From: Phycisphaerae bacterium
GTDB taxonomy: Bacteria > Planctomycetota > Phycisphaerae > Phycisphaerales > SM1A02
Assembly (NCBI GenBank): GCA_016795065.1
Contig: JAEUIU010000086.1
Location: 62,001-126,000 of the forward strand
Length of the DNA: 64,000 nucleotides
Direction of reading: 5' to 3'
The notes beneath the pieces are model-generated. The model was not told the origin of the DNA, ran no database searches, and saw only the letters and a program-made list of their open reading frames with translations. The translations under genes were made by a program, and so were the position numbers. Every line of letters starts with the position of its first letter. Position 1 is the stretch's first letter. This document shows, in pieces, positions 51,440 to 60,649 of this stretch.

Positions 51440-54346
51440 ATGTCGTCTGAGTCTGCCCACGAGCGCGCCGGCAACGGCGCGGGACCCTCGCGCCAGCCCG
51501 CCACCCCCGCCCTCGCGTCGAACCAGGCCCTCAATGGCTGGTCGATGGACTTCGTTGAGGCGGAGTATCGGCGATGGAAAGCGGATCCGGCTTCCGTCGA
51601 TCCGCAATGGCAGCAGTTCTTCCTCGGCTTCGAGCTTGGCACCGACCGAACCGGCGGACCGCTGACCGGTGGGAGCGAAGTCGAGCTTCAACGGCGGGTC
51701 GACCGCCTCATCGAGGCCTACCGAGCCCGAGGCCACTTCGCCGCCCAGATCGACCCGCTAGGCACCGAGCGGCCCTTCCCCGCGGCGCTCAACCTTGAGG
51801 CATTCGGGCTGACCGATGCCCACTGTGAACTCGTTTTCGACGCAGGGACCTTGCCGCTGGCCTCGCCCGCGAAGCTCGCAGACATCCTCGCCTGCCTAGA
51901 GGACACGTATTGCCGAACGATCGGTGTCGAGTTCTCGCATCTGGGCGACGACGACCAGCGCGAGTGGATCCAGCAGCGGATGGAGGCTGTTCGCAATCGC
52001 CCCGTCATCGCCGACGACGTGCGCCTTCGCCTGCTCTCGAAGCTGGTGCAAGCGGATGTCTACGAGAACTTCGCCGAGAAGCGATACACCGGCAAGAAGC
52101 GTTTCGGCCTTGAGGGCGGCGACTCGCTGATCCCACTGCTGGATCAGATTGCCGAACTCAGCCCGCAGGCCGGGGTGCGCGAGATCACGATGGGCATGGC
52201 CCACCGTGGCCGGGTCAATGTCCTGGCGAACTTTGTCGGGAAGCGTTGGGAGCAGATTTGGACCGAGTTTGACGAGTCTTGGCACGGTGACGCCGAGTCC
52301 TCCGGCGGGGTCAGCGGCGGCGACGTGAAGTACCACCAGGGCTACTCGTCCACCCACACGACCAGTTCCGGCGGCTCCTTGCGGATCACCATGACCGCGA
52401 ATCCGTCGCACCTGGAGTTTGCGGCGTCGGTTGTTCTTGGGCGTTGCCGCGCTCGCCAACAACTGATGGGCGATTCGAACCGCACGCAAGTCGTGCCGAT
52501 CATCATTCACGGCGATGCCGCGTTGCCCGGACAGGGAACGGTGAGCGAGTGCCTGAACCTGATGAAGCTCGATGGCTACCGCGTCGGCGGCACCATCCAC
52601 ATCGTCATCAACAACCAGGTCGGCTTTACGACCGACCCTTCGGATGACTGGAGCGGAAACTACTGTACGGACATCGCCAAGTCGTTTGAGGCGCCGATCC
52701 TTCATGTGAACGGCGATGACGTCGAGGCCTGCGCCTGGGCGGCGCAATTGGCCATGGAATGGCGACAGACGTTCGGGACGGACGTGTTCATCGATCTGGT
52801 CTGCTTCCGCAAGCATGGCCACAACGAGACGGACGAACCCAACTACACGCAGCCGCTTCTCTATGCCCGAGTCCGCAAGCAGCGACCGGTCATGCAGAGC
52901 TACGCCGAGCGGCTGATCGAGTCCGGTGTGCTCACGGCCGAGCGGTTCCAGGAGATGACCGCGGCGTTCTTCGCCCAGCTCGACGCCGCCCAGACCGCGG
53001 CGCGGGCCAAGCCGGAAATGCCGGGCATTCCGCCGTTCCAGGCTCACTGGTCGGGCTACGTGTCCCAGTACAGCCACGAGGCGGTCGAGACCGGTGTTGC
53101 GCCGGATCGCCTGCGCCAGATCGCCAAGGCGCTCGGTCACATTCCGGACACGATCGTCCCCTTCAAGACGATCGTGAAAACGCTGCACGGGCGCGAGCAG
53201 GTCGGAGCCGACGACGGCGGCGAGGTCGATTGGGCGATGGGCGAACTGTTAGCCTACGGTTCGTTGCTGCTGGAAGGTCACCCGATTCGACTGACCGGCC
53301 AGGACGTCGAACGAGGCACATTCAGCCATCGACACGGCGTGGTCCGATGCCAGCAAACCGAGACCAAGTACGTCGCCCTCAATCATCTGCGCGAGGCGGC
53401 CGGCACGGATCAGGCGATGCTGCAGATCCACAACTCGCCGCTGACCGAAACGGCCTGCGTCGGATTCGAGTATGGCTACGCCCTTACCGATCCGCGCGCC
53501 CTCGTCATCTGGGAAGCGCAGTTCGGCGACTTCGCCAACAGCGCTCAGGTGATGATGGACCAGTTCCTGGCCTCGGCCGAGGTGAAGTGGCGGCGATCCA
53601 ACGGCCTCACGCTCTTCCTGCCACACGGCTACGAAGGCCAGGGACCAGAACACAGTTCGGCGCGACTGGAGCGATTCCTCCAGCTTTGTGCCGATGACAA
53701 CATGCAGGTGGTTTACCCGACGACTTCGGCCCAGATGTTCCATTTGGTCCGGAAGCAGATGAAGCAGCGGTTCCGCAAGCCGCTCGTCGTCATGACCCCC
53801 AAGAGCATGCTCCGCCTGCATGCGGCAATGAGCCACTTCGCCGAGTTCACCGGCGGTCATTTCCGCCAAGTGCTCCAGGATCCGATGTTCGTCACTGGGC
53901 GCGACGGCGGCAACGATCCCGCAGGCGTGACCAAGGTGCTCCTCTGCTCAGGCAAGATCGCTCACGAGCTGATCGCGTGGCGCGAAAAGAGCGAGAGCCG
54001 CTCGACCGCTGTCGTCCGGCTCGAACAGCTCTATCCCTTCCCGGATGCCGCCTTGAGCAAGGTGCTTGCCCTATACCCGAAGGCAGAGCGGTTTGTCTGG
54101 GTGCAGGAAGAGCCCCGTAACATGGGCGCGTATCGCTATTGTCAGGCCCAGTTGAAGGAGCTTCAGGGCATCGACGTGAGCTACGTTGGCCGAGCGGACA
54201 GCGCGACGCCGGCGTGCGGGTCCACCAAGGTCCACGCCGCCCAACAGGAGAAGATTCTTCTGGAGGCGATGGCCCCGGCTGGCGGATCGGCGAAGGGTTC
54301 GACGACCCCCAAGTCAGGCTCGAACGCAAAGTCGGGCAAGTCGTGA
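51440..54346 (+). CDS. odhA: 2-oxoglutarate dehydrogenase E1 component
   Basis: 968-residue thiamine-diphosphate enzyme (also called SucA) that decarboxylates 2-oxoglutarate and passes the succinyl group to E2. Motifs: NGWSMDFVEAEYRRWKADP at the N-terminus, MGMAHRGRVNVLANFVGK, GDVKYHQGYSS, the diphosphate/metal-binding GDAALPGQG and INNQVGFTT, FRKHGHNETDEPNYTQP, and LPHGYEGQGPEHSSARLERFLQL. The first 30 residues are Ala/Pro-rich. ATG 51440 has GGAG 5 nt before it; the frame opens 35 codons earlier without similarity. sucB follows after 83 nt. Confidence 0.96.
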   Translation: MSSESAHERAGNGAGPSRQPATPALASNQALNGWSMDFVEAEYRRWKADPASVDPQWQQFFLGFELGTDRTGGPLTGGSEVELQRRVDRLIEAYRARGHFAAQIDPLGTERPFPAALNLEAFGLTDAHCELVFDAGTLPLASPAKLADILACLEDTYCRTIGVEFSHLGDDDQREWIQQRMEAVRNRPVIADDVRLRLLSKLVQADVYENFAEKRYTGKKRFGLEGGDSLIPLLDQIAELSPQAGVREITMGMAHRGRVNVLANFVGKRWEQIWTEFDESWHGDAESSGGVSGGDVKYHQGYSSTHTTSSGGSLRITMTANPSHLEFAASVVLGRCRARQQLMGDSNRTQVVPIIIHGDAALPGQGTVSECLNLMKLDGYRVGGTIHIVINNQVGFTTDPSDDWSGNYCTDIAKSFEAPILHVNGDDVEACAWAAQLAMEWRQTFGTDVFIDLVCFRKHGHNETDEPNYTQPLLYARVRKQRPVMQSYAERLIESGVLTAERFQEMTAAFFAQLDAAQTAARAKPEMPGIPPFQAHWSGYVSQYSHEAVETGVAPDRLRQIAKALGHIPDTIVPFKTIVKTLHGREQVGADDGGEVDWAMGELLAYGSLLLEGHPIRLTGQDVERGTFSHRHGVVRCQQTETKYVALNHLREAAGTDQAMLQIHNSPLTETACVGFEYGYALTDPRALVIWEAQFGDFANSAQVMMDQFLASAEVKWRRSNGLTLFLPHGYEGQGPEHSSARLERFLQLCADDNMQVVYPTTSAQMFHLVRKQMKQRFRKPLVVMTPKSMLRLHAAMSHFAEFTGGHFRQVLQDPMFVTGRDGGNDPAGVTKVLLCSGKIAHELIAWREKSESRSTAVVRLEQLYPFPDAALSKVLALYPKAERFVWVQEEPRNMGAYRYCQAQLKELQGIDVSYVGRADSATPACGSTKVHAAQQEKILLEAMAPAGGSAKGSTTPKSGSNAKSGKS

Positions 54347-54429
54347 CCCGAGAGAGTCGCTGATCGAGACAATGACGCTTCCGGGGCCTGCGTCGCCCTG
54401 GACTCCTGAACCCGTTCACTCTTCCAGCC

Positions 54430-55722
54430 ATGCCCATCGACATCACCGTCCCCAGTCCTGGCGAATCGATCAGCGAAGTCACCCTTGGCACGTGGTCCAA
54501 GTCGGAAGGCGATTGGGTGGACAAGGATGACTTGCTCGTTGAGATCGAAAGCGACAAGGCGACGCTTGAGTTGCTTGCACCGGCGAGCGGGCTTCTGAAG
54601 GTCGGCGCGAAGAGCGGGAGTGAACAGAAGGTCGGCGCGATCATCGGTACGATCGACGAAGGCGCCCAACGACCCGGTGGCGCCGGAGGCGGAGCAAAGT
54701 CGACGTCGGAGACCAAGCCAGCGAGCGCCGGCGCGACCCAACAGGGCTTGGCGCCCGGAGCGGACGTGCGGGCCACCTCGATGGCAAAGAAGATCGCGGC
54801 CGAAAAGGGCGTCAGCCTGACCGGGGTGCCGGGAAGTGGACCAGCCGGCCGGGTCATGAAGGCCGACGTGATCGCCGCCAGCGGTAAGGGACAGGCGCCG
54901 GCCGCGATGCCGGTGCCATCAAGCGCCTCACCTGTCCAAGCGGCCCCAGCGACGACGGTCAAGCCGATCTTGGCCCCAGGAGCGCCGATCGGGACTCGCG
55001 GCGTACGTCGCGAGAAGATGACAAAGCTCCGGCAGCGCATCGCCGAGAGGCTGGTTGAGGCCCAGCACACGGCCGCCATGCTCACGACCTTCAACGAGGC
55101 CGACATGAGCGAGGTGATGCGACTTCGATCAGAGCACAAGGACGCGTTTGAAAAGGAGCACGGGGTGAGCCTCGGGTTCATGAGCTTCTTCGTCAAGGCG
55201 GCCACCAGCGCCTTGCGGAAGTTCCCGCGCGTCAATGCCTCCATCCTCGGCGGACAAGGGCTTGGGAGCGGCGACGAGATTGAATTCCATGAGTACTGCG
55301 ACGTGGCCGTCGCCGTCGGTACCGAGCGCGGCCTGGTCGTGCCGGTTCTCCGAAATGCCGAGGCGATGTCGTTCGCGATGATCGAGAACACGATTCGCGA
55401 GTTGGCGATCAAGGCCCGTGACGGCAAGCTGACCGTGGATGAGATGACCGGCGGGACGTTCACGATCTCCAACGGTGGCGTCTATGGCAGCCTGATGTCG
55501 ACGCCCATTCTGAACCCACCGCAGTCGGCGATTCTTGGCATGCACACGATCAAGAAGCGACCGATCGAAGATCCGAGGAATCCGGGCCAGATTGCCCTTC
55601 GCCCGATGATGTACCTCGCCCTGAGCTACGACCATCGGATCATCGACGGGGCCGAGGCGGTCGGGTTCCTCGTGCACATCAAGGAGTGCATTGAACGGCC
55701 CGAACGGCTGCTGTTCGCGTAA
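54430..55722 (+). CDS. sucB: Dihydrolipoyllysine succinyltransferase (E2 of 2-oxoglutarate dehydrogenase)
   Basis: 430-residue E2 core. The lipoyl domain carries the modified Lys43 in [11 protein letters not shown]; an Ala/Gly/Thr-rich linker leads to the E1/E3-binding domain ([22 protein letters not shown]) and the catalytic domain ([17 protein letters not shown]; active-site [15 protein letters not shown]). The family of the lipoyl and catalytic domains, and the odhA neighbour, point to succinyl rather than acetyl transfer. E3 (lpd) is not in the window. Confidence 0.95.
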   Translation: MPIDITVPSPGESISEVTLGTWSKSEGDWVDKDDLLVEIESDKATLELLAPASGLLKVGAKSGSEQKVGAIIGTIDEGAQRPGGAGGGAKSTSETKPASAGATQQGLAPGADVRATSMAKKIAAEKGVSLTGVPGSGPAGRVMKADVIAASGKGQAPAAMPVPSSASPVQAAPATTVKPILAPGAPIGTRGVRREKMTKLRQRIAERLVEAQHTAAMLTTFNEADMSEVMRLRSEHKDAFEKEHGVSLGFMSFFVKAATSALRKFPRVNASILGGQGLGSGDEIEFHEYCDVAVAVGTERGLVVPVLRNAEAMSFAMIENTIRELAIKARDGKLTVDEMTGGTFTISNGGVYGSLMSTPILNPPQSAILGMHTIKKRPIEDPRNPGQIALRPMMYLALSYDHRIIDGAEAVGFLVHIKECIERPERLLFA

Positions 55723-56215
55723 CGCACACAAGGGCGCCCTTCGCCTCGGCAGGAACCAAGCGGGTTCCGAAGCTGGCTGCGTCGATTCCTGCTCGTGCCG
55801 CACTCGCCCTGCGTTGGCGAGGCCAAGGCTCGGCACGTTCTTGGAGGCTACGCCGTGCAGAGCATGGCGCCTCGTCTCGACAAGCGTCCTCGCCGGCCCG
55901 TTTGTCCGCTTGAGCAGCGAATCACCGGATCAGGGAGTCGCCGTACTGGCGAAGCGTCGGTTCGCGCTCTGGTGGGTCATGGGTTCTGATGTATTGGATT
56001 TTGCTGCGTCGGTTGATCGGACCCGAGCGATGGTTACGGGCGCGTGGACAGTTCGCTTCGCCCGATCCGTCAGCGGAGTGGCCCGTCAAAAGACGGTCCG
56101 GGCAAAGTGCAGTAAGGTGCGCGGGCGGTCGGCGGAGATCGCGGTCGATGGGAATGTGGCCATCGAGTGAACGTGATGGAGTGTCCCTGCCAGCGATGCC
56201 GCTGGCCTGAACGCG
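55723..56215. other. Gene-poor region after sucB
   Basis: About 490 bp without a recognised gene. A self-complementary AAGGGCGCCCTT lies at 55730-55741 just after the sucB stop. Short frames such as 55795-55989 have no recognisable homology. The segment from 55980 to 56030 is less GC-rich than its surroundings and could hold the methyltransferase promoter, but I cannot place one. Confidence 0.5.
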
Positions 56216-57016
56216 ATGTCCAAGGCCTTCCATAACCGCGCCTTCTCGCACGTAGCGAACTTCACCGGCTACATGGCCATCGCGACCGATGCGATGTGCC
56301 GCGAGGCTCGGCCGGGCGGGCGCGTGCTCGACATGCCCGCGGGGAACGGCATGGTGAGCGATGAGCTACGCCGTCGCGGGTTTGACGCGGTTCCTGGCGA
56401 CATCAACCGCGAGCGAGCGGACTTCGTCTACACCGACATGTCGAAGCCCCTCCCATTCGAGGATGCCAGCTTTGATGGTGTGATGTGTTTGGAAGGGATC
56501 GAGCACATGCTGGAGCCGTATGCGCTGATGCGGGAGATGTTCCGCATCCTCCGGCCCGGCGGGATCTTGGTGATAACGACCCCGAACGTCATGAGCCTCT
56601 ATTCTCGACTTCATTTCCTCCTCTACGGTTCGCCGTATCAGTTCGCGGCGACACAACAGCGCCGCGTCCCGCCTGAGGTGATGGAAGACCGCGGGCACAT
56701 CGCCCCCATGAGCTACCTCCACCTCCGCTACTACACCCACTGCCTAGGCGGCGAGGTCGTCACGGTCGAAGGCGACAAGACCAAGCGCAAGGTGCTCTAC
56801 CCGGTGTACCTCCTTCTCTGGGGACTCGCGTGGGTCACGTCAAGGGGAGGGGCGTTCCGACCGGACCCACGGTGGCCGGATCGAAGTTGGGAGCAGGCCC
56901 GCGACCATGTCCTTGGTCGGCCGACGATGCTCGCCCGATCGCTCGTGTTCGTCGCACGCAAGTCTGGTTCAAGAGAGACGACAGAGGCGCCGCTGCCGCC
57001 GGCATCTCCCGGATGA
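56216..57016 (+). CDS. Class-I SAM-dependent methyltransferase
   Basis: 266-residue methyltransferase. SAM motif I is GRVLDMPAGNGMVSDELRRRG (about residues 37-57), motif II/III lies in PLPFEDASFDGVMCLEGIEHM, and post-motif ILRPGGILVITTPNVMSL. The C-terminal 100 residues (RLHFLLYGSPYQFA, HIAPMSYLHLRYY) resemble methyltransferases of polysaccharide or lipid glycoconjugates. ATG 56216 opens directly on the family start. Downstream is an acyl-carrier/FGE-sulfatase fusion gene on the same strand; whether both act on one substrate is unknown. Confidence 0.85.
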   Translation: MSKAFHNRAFSHVANFTGYMAIATDAMCREARPGGRVLDMPAGNGMVSDELRRRGFDAVPGDINRERADFVYTDMSKPLPFEDASFDGVMCLEGIEHMLEPYALMREMFRILRPGGILVITTPNVMSLYSRLHFLLYGSPYQFAATQQRRVPPEVMEDRGHIAPMSYLHLRYYTHCLGGEVVTVEGDKTKRKVLYPVYLLLWGLAWVTSRGGAFRPDPRWPDRSWEQARDHVLGRPTMLARSLVFVARKSGSRETTEAPLPPASPG

Positions 57017-57209
57017 GCGCGGGAAGAGCTCGTGATGACCGCCGCGCCAGGCGGTACGTACAACCAGCCAGCCGCGTCTGTCGCATCGACCCGGAAGCCG
57101 AGCAATTCAGAGGGAACAGTGGCCAGACCCGCTGCCGCACGGCGGACAGGAAATCCATACGCGAGCCCGCACAAACGCCAACACGGGATCCAGTGCAGGG
57201 GCCTCCACG

Positions 57210-57269
57210 CACGCCAACACGTAGGCCAACACGTACGCTGGCACATACACCAACACACACGCCAGAACG
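57210..57269. repeat. Five imperfect 12-bp tandem repeats
   Basis: Units of the form CACGCCAACACG / TAGGCCAACACG / TACGCTGGCACA / TACACCAACACA / CACGCCAGAACG, each 12 nt, end to end. A lone half-unit lies about 35 bp upstream. In the reading frame of the downstream gene it would encode a Thr-Pro-Thr-Arg-like repeat. It lies just before the preferred start of the ACP-FGE gene. Confidence 0.7.
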
Positions 57270-57312
57270 CGAGTCTCCAAGCGAACCACCGTTCGGCGCC
57301 ACGTACCGGGAG

Positions 57313-58746
57313 ATGCGCCCCGTGTCTGAACCTCACCCCTCCGACGCCCATACTGAGATGCGCCTTGCCGATGACGTACGTCGGCAGTTGATGGACGCAT
57401 GTGGGTTGCCGAGTCTGCCGTCGCTCGATGACCGGCTCATCGCTGACCTGGGAATCGACAGCCTCGAACTGCTGGAGCTGACCCTGACGCTCGAGGAGCG
57501 CTACGGCATCTCGTTGCAGGAACCACCCGACGCCGACCTGCCGCTCAAGACGATCTTCACCCGCGATGACTTCCGAGTGCGCGACCTGGTGGAGGCCATT
57601 CAGACACTGCGGGCGCGGAATCTGACTCCGAGCCCACGTGAAGTCATCGGCGTCGGAAAGGCCAGTGCGCCGCCGCCGACGGCATCCATCGCCTGCGAGC
57701 CCTTCACGCAGTTGGGCGGCATCTGGCATGACACGGAAGGTGCTGGGCCCTGCGATCGCGAAGCCACGACTGAACACGGCAAGGGCGCTCCGCGCGTCGA
57801 CAGGCGCTCGCTCGGTGCCCCGCCGTTGCTGGACCAGCTCGGCATCGTCTCCTCGTTGCGGCACTATCGCCGCCGCAGCGATGGCATGCGGTGCATCGCG
57901 CTCCCCGAGACAGTGTGCACGATGGGCTCTTCGGATCCGAACTCCGATCGGGATAGCCGACCGACGCACGTGGTCCCCTTGAGCACGTTCATTCTGGACG
58001 CCGAGCCGGTGTCGGTTCTTGCGTACTCGCGGTTCCTGAACTCGATACGAATGGACGATGAACAGGTCCTTGCGGACTGGTTCCTCCTTGCACCGGTCGA
58101 TGATCGCGTCGGGTTCGTCCCCCTTCGGCGCGTCGATCGCCAAGGTGATGATGTGTACTGGGAACCCTGCGACGGTGTCGCCCATTGGCCGATGATCCTC
58201 GTCTCCTGGTTTGGCGCAAACGCCTATTCGCGTTGGGCAAATGGCATCGACTGGCGCGAGTACCGCACGCTGGCGTGTGATGGGCTCGGACGCTCCACGC
58301 TCCCCTCCGAGGCGCAATGGGAGTACGCCGCTCGCGGACCCGAACCGAGACGATTCCCTTGGAGTAGCGACAATCCAGATGGCAACGACACTCCGGCCAC
58401 CGGCATGGCCCAGGTCGGTCGGCATCGTCGCGGCATGCGCTACACGCTGCCGACCTTGCCGCTGCGGCCGACCAATGAACGCCTCGGCGTCTCGCCGTTT
58501 GGCATTCTCCACATGGCTGGAAACGTCTGGAATTGGTGCGCGGACTTCTACGACCCGCGCTTCTACGAGTCGCCCGCCGCACGTGCTCCGAACGCACTCA
58601 ACCACACCGACACCGGCGTCCGCTCCGAGCGCGGAGGCTCCTGGGTCGGAACGTCAGCCCTCGCGGAGTCGTGGTACCGACGAGGTCGGGTACCCCAAGC
58701 CCGTGGCCGCTGCCTTGGCTTTCGCTGCGTCACGATTGCCTCATAA
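57313..58746 (+). CDS. Acyl-carrier-protein domain fused to a formylglycine-generating-enzyme-like (FGE-sulfatase) domain
   Basis: About 477 residues. The N-terminal 90 residues are an acyl carrier domain: the phosphopantetheine attachment site is Ser50 in LGIDSLELLEL. After a Pro/Ala linker, residues 175-477 form an FGE-sulfatase/SUMF1 domain: TMGSSDPNSDRDSRPTHVVPLS, LPSEAQWEYAARG, HMAGNVWNWCADFYDP, RGGSW and GFRC. The two active-site cysteines of true FGE, which follow GGSW in related enzymes (C-x4-C-Y-R), are replaced by GTSALAESWYRRGR, so sulfatase activation is unlikely. The start is uncertain: ATG 57313, GTG 57322 (9 nt after GGGAG) or ATG 57013, which overlaps the methyltransferase stop. 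Confidence 0.82.
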   Translation: MRPVSEPHPSDAHTEMRLADDVRRQLMDACGLPSLPSLDDRLIADLGIDSLELLELTLTLEERYGISLQEPPDADLPLKTIFTRDDFRVRDLVEAIQTLRARNLTPSPREVIGVGKASAPPPTASIACEPFTQLGGIWHDTEGAGPCDREATTEHGKGAPRVDRRSLGAPPLLDQLGIVSSLRHYRRRSDGMRCIALPETVCTMGSSDPNSDRDSRPTHVVPLSTFILDAEPVSVLAYSRFLNSIRMDDEQVLADWFLLAPVDDRVGFVPLRRVDRQGDDVYWEPCDGVAHWPMILVSWFGANAYSRWANGIDWREYRTLACDGLGRSTLPSEAQWEYAARGPEPRRFPWSSDNPDGNDTPATGMAQVGRHRRGMRYTLPTLPLRPTNERLGVSPFGILHMAGNVWNWCADFYDPRFYESPAARAPNALNHTDTGVRSERGGSWVGTSALAESWYRRGRVPQARGRCLGFRCVTIAS

Positions 58747-58793
58747 CGGCACGAGCCAGCGCACCGTGGACACCCCCGAGACGCCTCCGCCGA

Positions 58794-60407
58794 TCAACCG
58801 TCCGGTTCGACGGATACGAGCGACGCGACGCGTCCAGCTTCTTCGGGTCGTCCCGCTGCACGGAGCGACTCCGCGAAGCGAATGATCTCCTCGCGAGGTG
58901 TTCGAACATGCGCCTTGCCGACGGAGAAGCCCGAACCCTTGGCGAAGGCGAGTTTGGCCAGATCAGCCCGGCGCTTCTCGGCAAGCTCGCGTGCCGTGGC
59001 ATCGGCGTCGGGAAAGAGCGCCACCACCGCCACCGGCTGCTCCGCAACAAACCACTCGTAGAGTCGATGGGCGTATCCGAGCGCCGATGGCACCTCACCG
59101 GCTGAACCCGTTGCCCGATCGGCGCTCGCTCGTCGGGCAAGCTCGATGATGGCCGGTTGAACCATCGTCGGTTCCTTCAGCATCAGACCGAGCTCGATCG
59201 TGCTGTCCAAGTGCGCAGTCGAGAGATCGGCTACCTGTCCTGCGGAAACCCGTGCTTCCAACTCCTTCCGCAACGCGATGGCCACATCGGGCGTGCGGAC
59301 AAGGGCAAGCTCGCATTCGAGTACATCAGCGTGTGCGCGGATGTCCGCTTCCTCCGGTGAGAACCGCTCCGCAGTCAGGCGGGCGGCCAGTTCGACATCT
59401 CCTGCCCTCATCGCCCTGTCCGATTCGATCGATCGCTCCAGAGCCCGTCGCTGGCGGTCCGATCGCGACACGCTCACCGATGCCGTCGTTAGGGGTCTTC
59501 GATCCGACTCACGGCGGCGTTCGAGAAACTGCCGACTGAGCCGGAGGTCGCTGAACACCGCCTCCTGCGGAACGGCTCCAACCGCGATGAACGCGGAGAG
59601 CGAGAGCGTCGCGATGGCCAGTTCGCCGTCGGAGGTGAGGTGCAATCCGTCGGAGGCGAAGAGACGTCCCGATTCCCTCGCCGTCAGCTCGGCGACTCCG
59701 ATGTTCACGGTTTCGCCGCGCCGAATGTCCTCGACAAGTTGCTCCAAGGAAAGGACGAGCACGTTGGGATGGTGTCCGGCCCACTCCGCGATCTGGCGGT
59801 TGAGTGCCGAACGATCGACCTCGCTTGGAGCGGCCGCGTCTCCGAGAAGCCTCGCCACCGCCCCCCTCATGTCGGGGAGGTTGCCAACGACGATCGGGGC
59901 TTCGATTGATCCAAGCGATTCGCAACAGGATTTGAGACGTGCTGCCCGTTCGGCACTCGATGCGGCCGGCCCATACGCCGCCCAGAACAATGCGTCGATC
60001 GCAAAGACCGCTGTTGGCTGAACCGCCTTGGCCAAACGCACCTGCCGTGCAAGCGATTCGGCTGGATGGAACGCCATGGAGCTCTCGGCGAAGCTCTTTG
60101 TTTCACCGTGTGTTGAGGCGATGCAGGCGTCGATTGCCTTGGCGAGTCCCACCGGCTCGAGACTCGCGTCGTTGGGTATCGACTCTCCCTCGCCGGGACG
60201 CATTCGCCCGACCAGCGCCGATCGCTCTCCGCTGGAGACGCTTGCCCCAAGGACCACCGGCCTTGCCAATGGGCCGGTTGGGGCCGCGCACCCGACGACT
60301 GCGACCGCGACGACCGCGAGTACGACGAACCGAACGGAGTTGATGACAACCGCCCGGACGTTCCTGCACGACGCCGCCAGGTCGGTCGGGGTGCCCCCCA
60401 ACGGCAT
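58794..60407 (-). CDS. SGNH/GDSL-like lipoprotein with helical C-terminal half
   Basis: 537-residue exported protein. Lipoprotein signal with hydrophobic FVVLAVVAVAVVGC, lipobox VVGC and CAAPTGP after it. The N-terminal 320 residues match an SGNH hydrolase: block-I-like VLGASVSSG with the nucleophile serine, NLPDMRG, and block-V SDGLHLTSDGELAIA with the catalytic Asp-His. The C-terminal half is helical and TPR-like (RALERSIESDRAMRAGDVELAARL, EEAGRVASLV). ATG 60407 is the first start giving a sensible signal peptide, with GAGGA before it. It ends 47 nt from the ACP-FGE gene, tail to tail. An ester or glycan substrate is likely; the exact one is unknown. Confidence 0.75.
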   Translation of the reverse strand: MPLGGTPTDLAASCRNVRAVVINSVRFVVLAVVAVAVVGCAAPTGPLARPVVLGASVSSGERSALVGRMRPGEGESIPNDASLEPVGLAKAIDACIASTHGETKSFAESSMAFHPAESLARQVRLAKAVQPTAVFAIDALFWAAYGPAASSAERAARLKSCCESLGSIEAPIVVGNLPDMRGAVARLLGDAAAPSEVDRSALNRQIAEWAGHHPNVLVLSLEQLVEDIRRGETVNIGVAELTARESGRLFASDGLHLTSDGELAIATLSLSAFIAVGAVPQEAVFSDLRLSRQFLERRRESDRRPLTTASVSVSRSDRQRRALERSIESDRAMRAGDVELAARLTAERFSPEEADIRAHADVLECELALVRTPDVAIALRKELEARVSAGQVADLSTAHLDSTIELGLMLKEPTMVQPAIIELARRASADRATGSAGEVPSALGYAHRLYEWFVAEQPVAVVALFPDADATARELAEKRRADLAKLAFAKGSGFSVGKAHVRTPREEIIRFAESLRAAGRPEEAGRVASLVSVEPDG

Positions 60408-60585
60408 GGTCACGTCCTCGACACCCTTCCGCGCGGCGCGCGAGCCAACCAGGCACCATTGAATCCCATCGTGCTCCACGAACGACTCCCGTCCCTTGGA
60501 AGGACTGATTCGATCGGCCGATCGTTTGCCCAATCCGATCCCGATCGCGTTCGATCCTACCGCGCGATGTCGGCCGTCCTGAAAA

Positions 60586-60620
60586 AAGGCCTCACATTCC
60601 CATTCGGAATGTGAGGCCTT
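60586..60620 (-). terminator. Rho-independent terminator of the ftsL-ftsI operon
   Basis: Perfect 15-bp stem AAGGCCTCACATTCC / GGAATGTGAGGCCTT, 5-nt loop, then six T on the minus strand. It lies 30 nt past the ftsI stop. Confidence 0.9.
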
Positions 60621-60649
60621 CGGTCTGTGGATATCTCGTCACTCGCGGG

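Noticed and set aside
55730-55741. AAGGGCGCCCTT after sucB as a terminator
   Set aside because: It is self-complementary but has no loop and no T-run, so it cannot form an ordinary terminator hairpin.
55795-55989. Short frame with RRPVCPLEQRI, resembling the LEPR-type N-terminal motif of large planctomycete surface proteins
   Set aside because: The frame stops after 64 codons, the motif match is poor, and no large protein follows. At most a relic.
57313-58746. Canonical formylglycine-generating enzyme (sulfatase activator)
   Set aside because: The fold is right, but the essential cysteine pair after GGSW is absent and no sulfatase gene is nearby.
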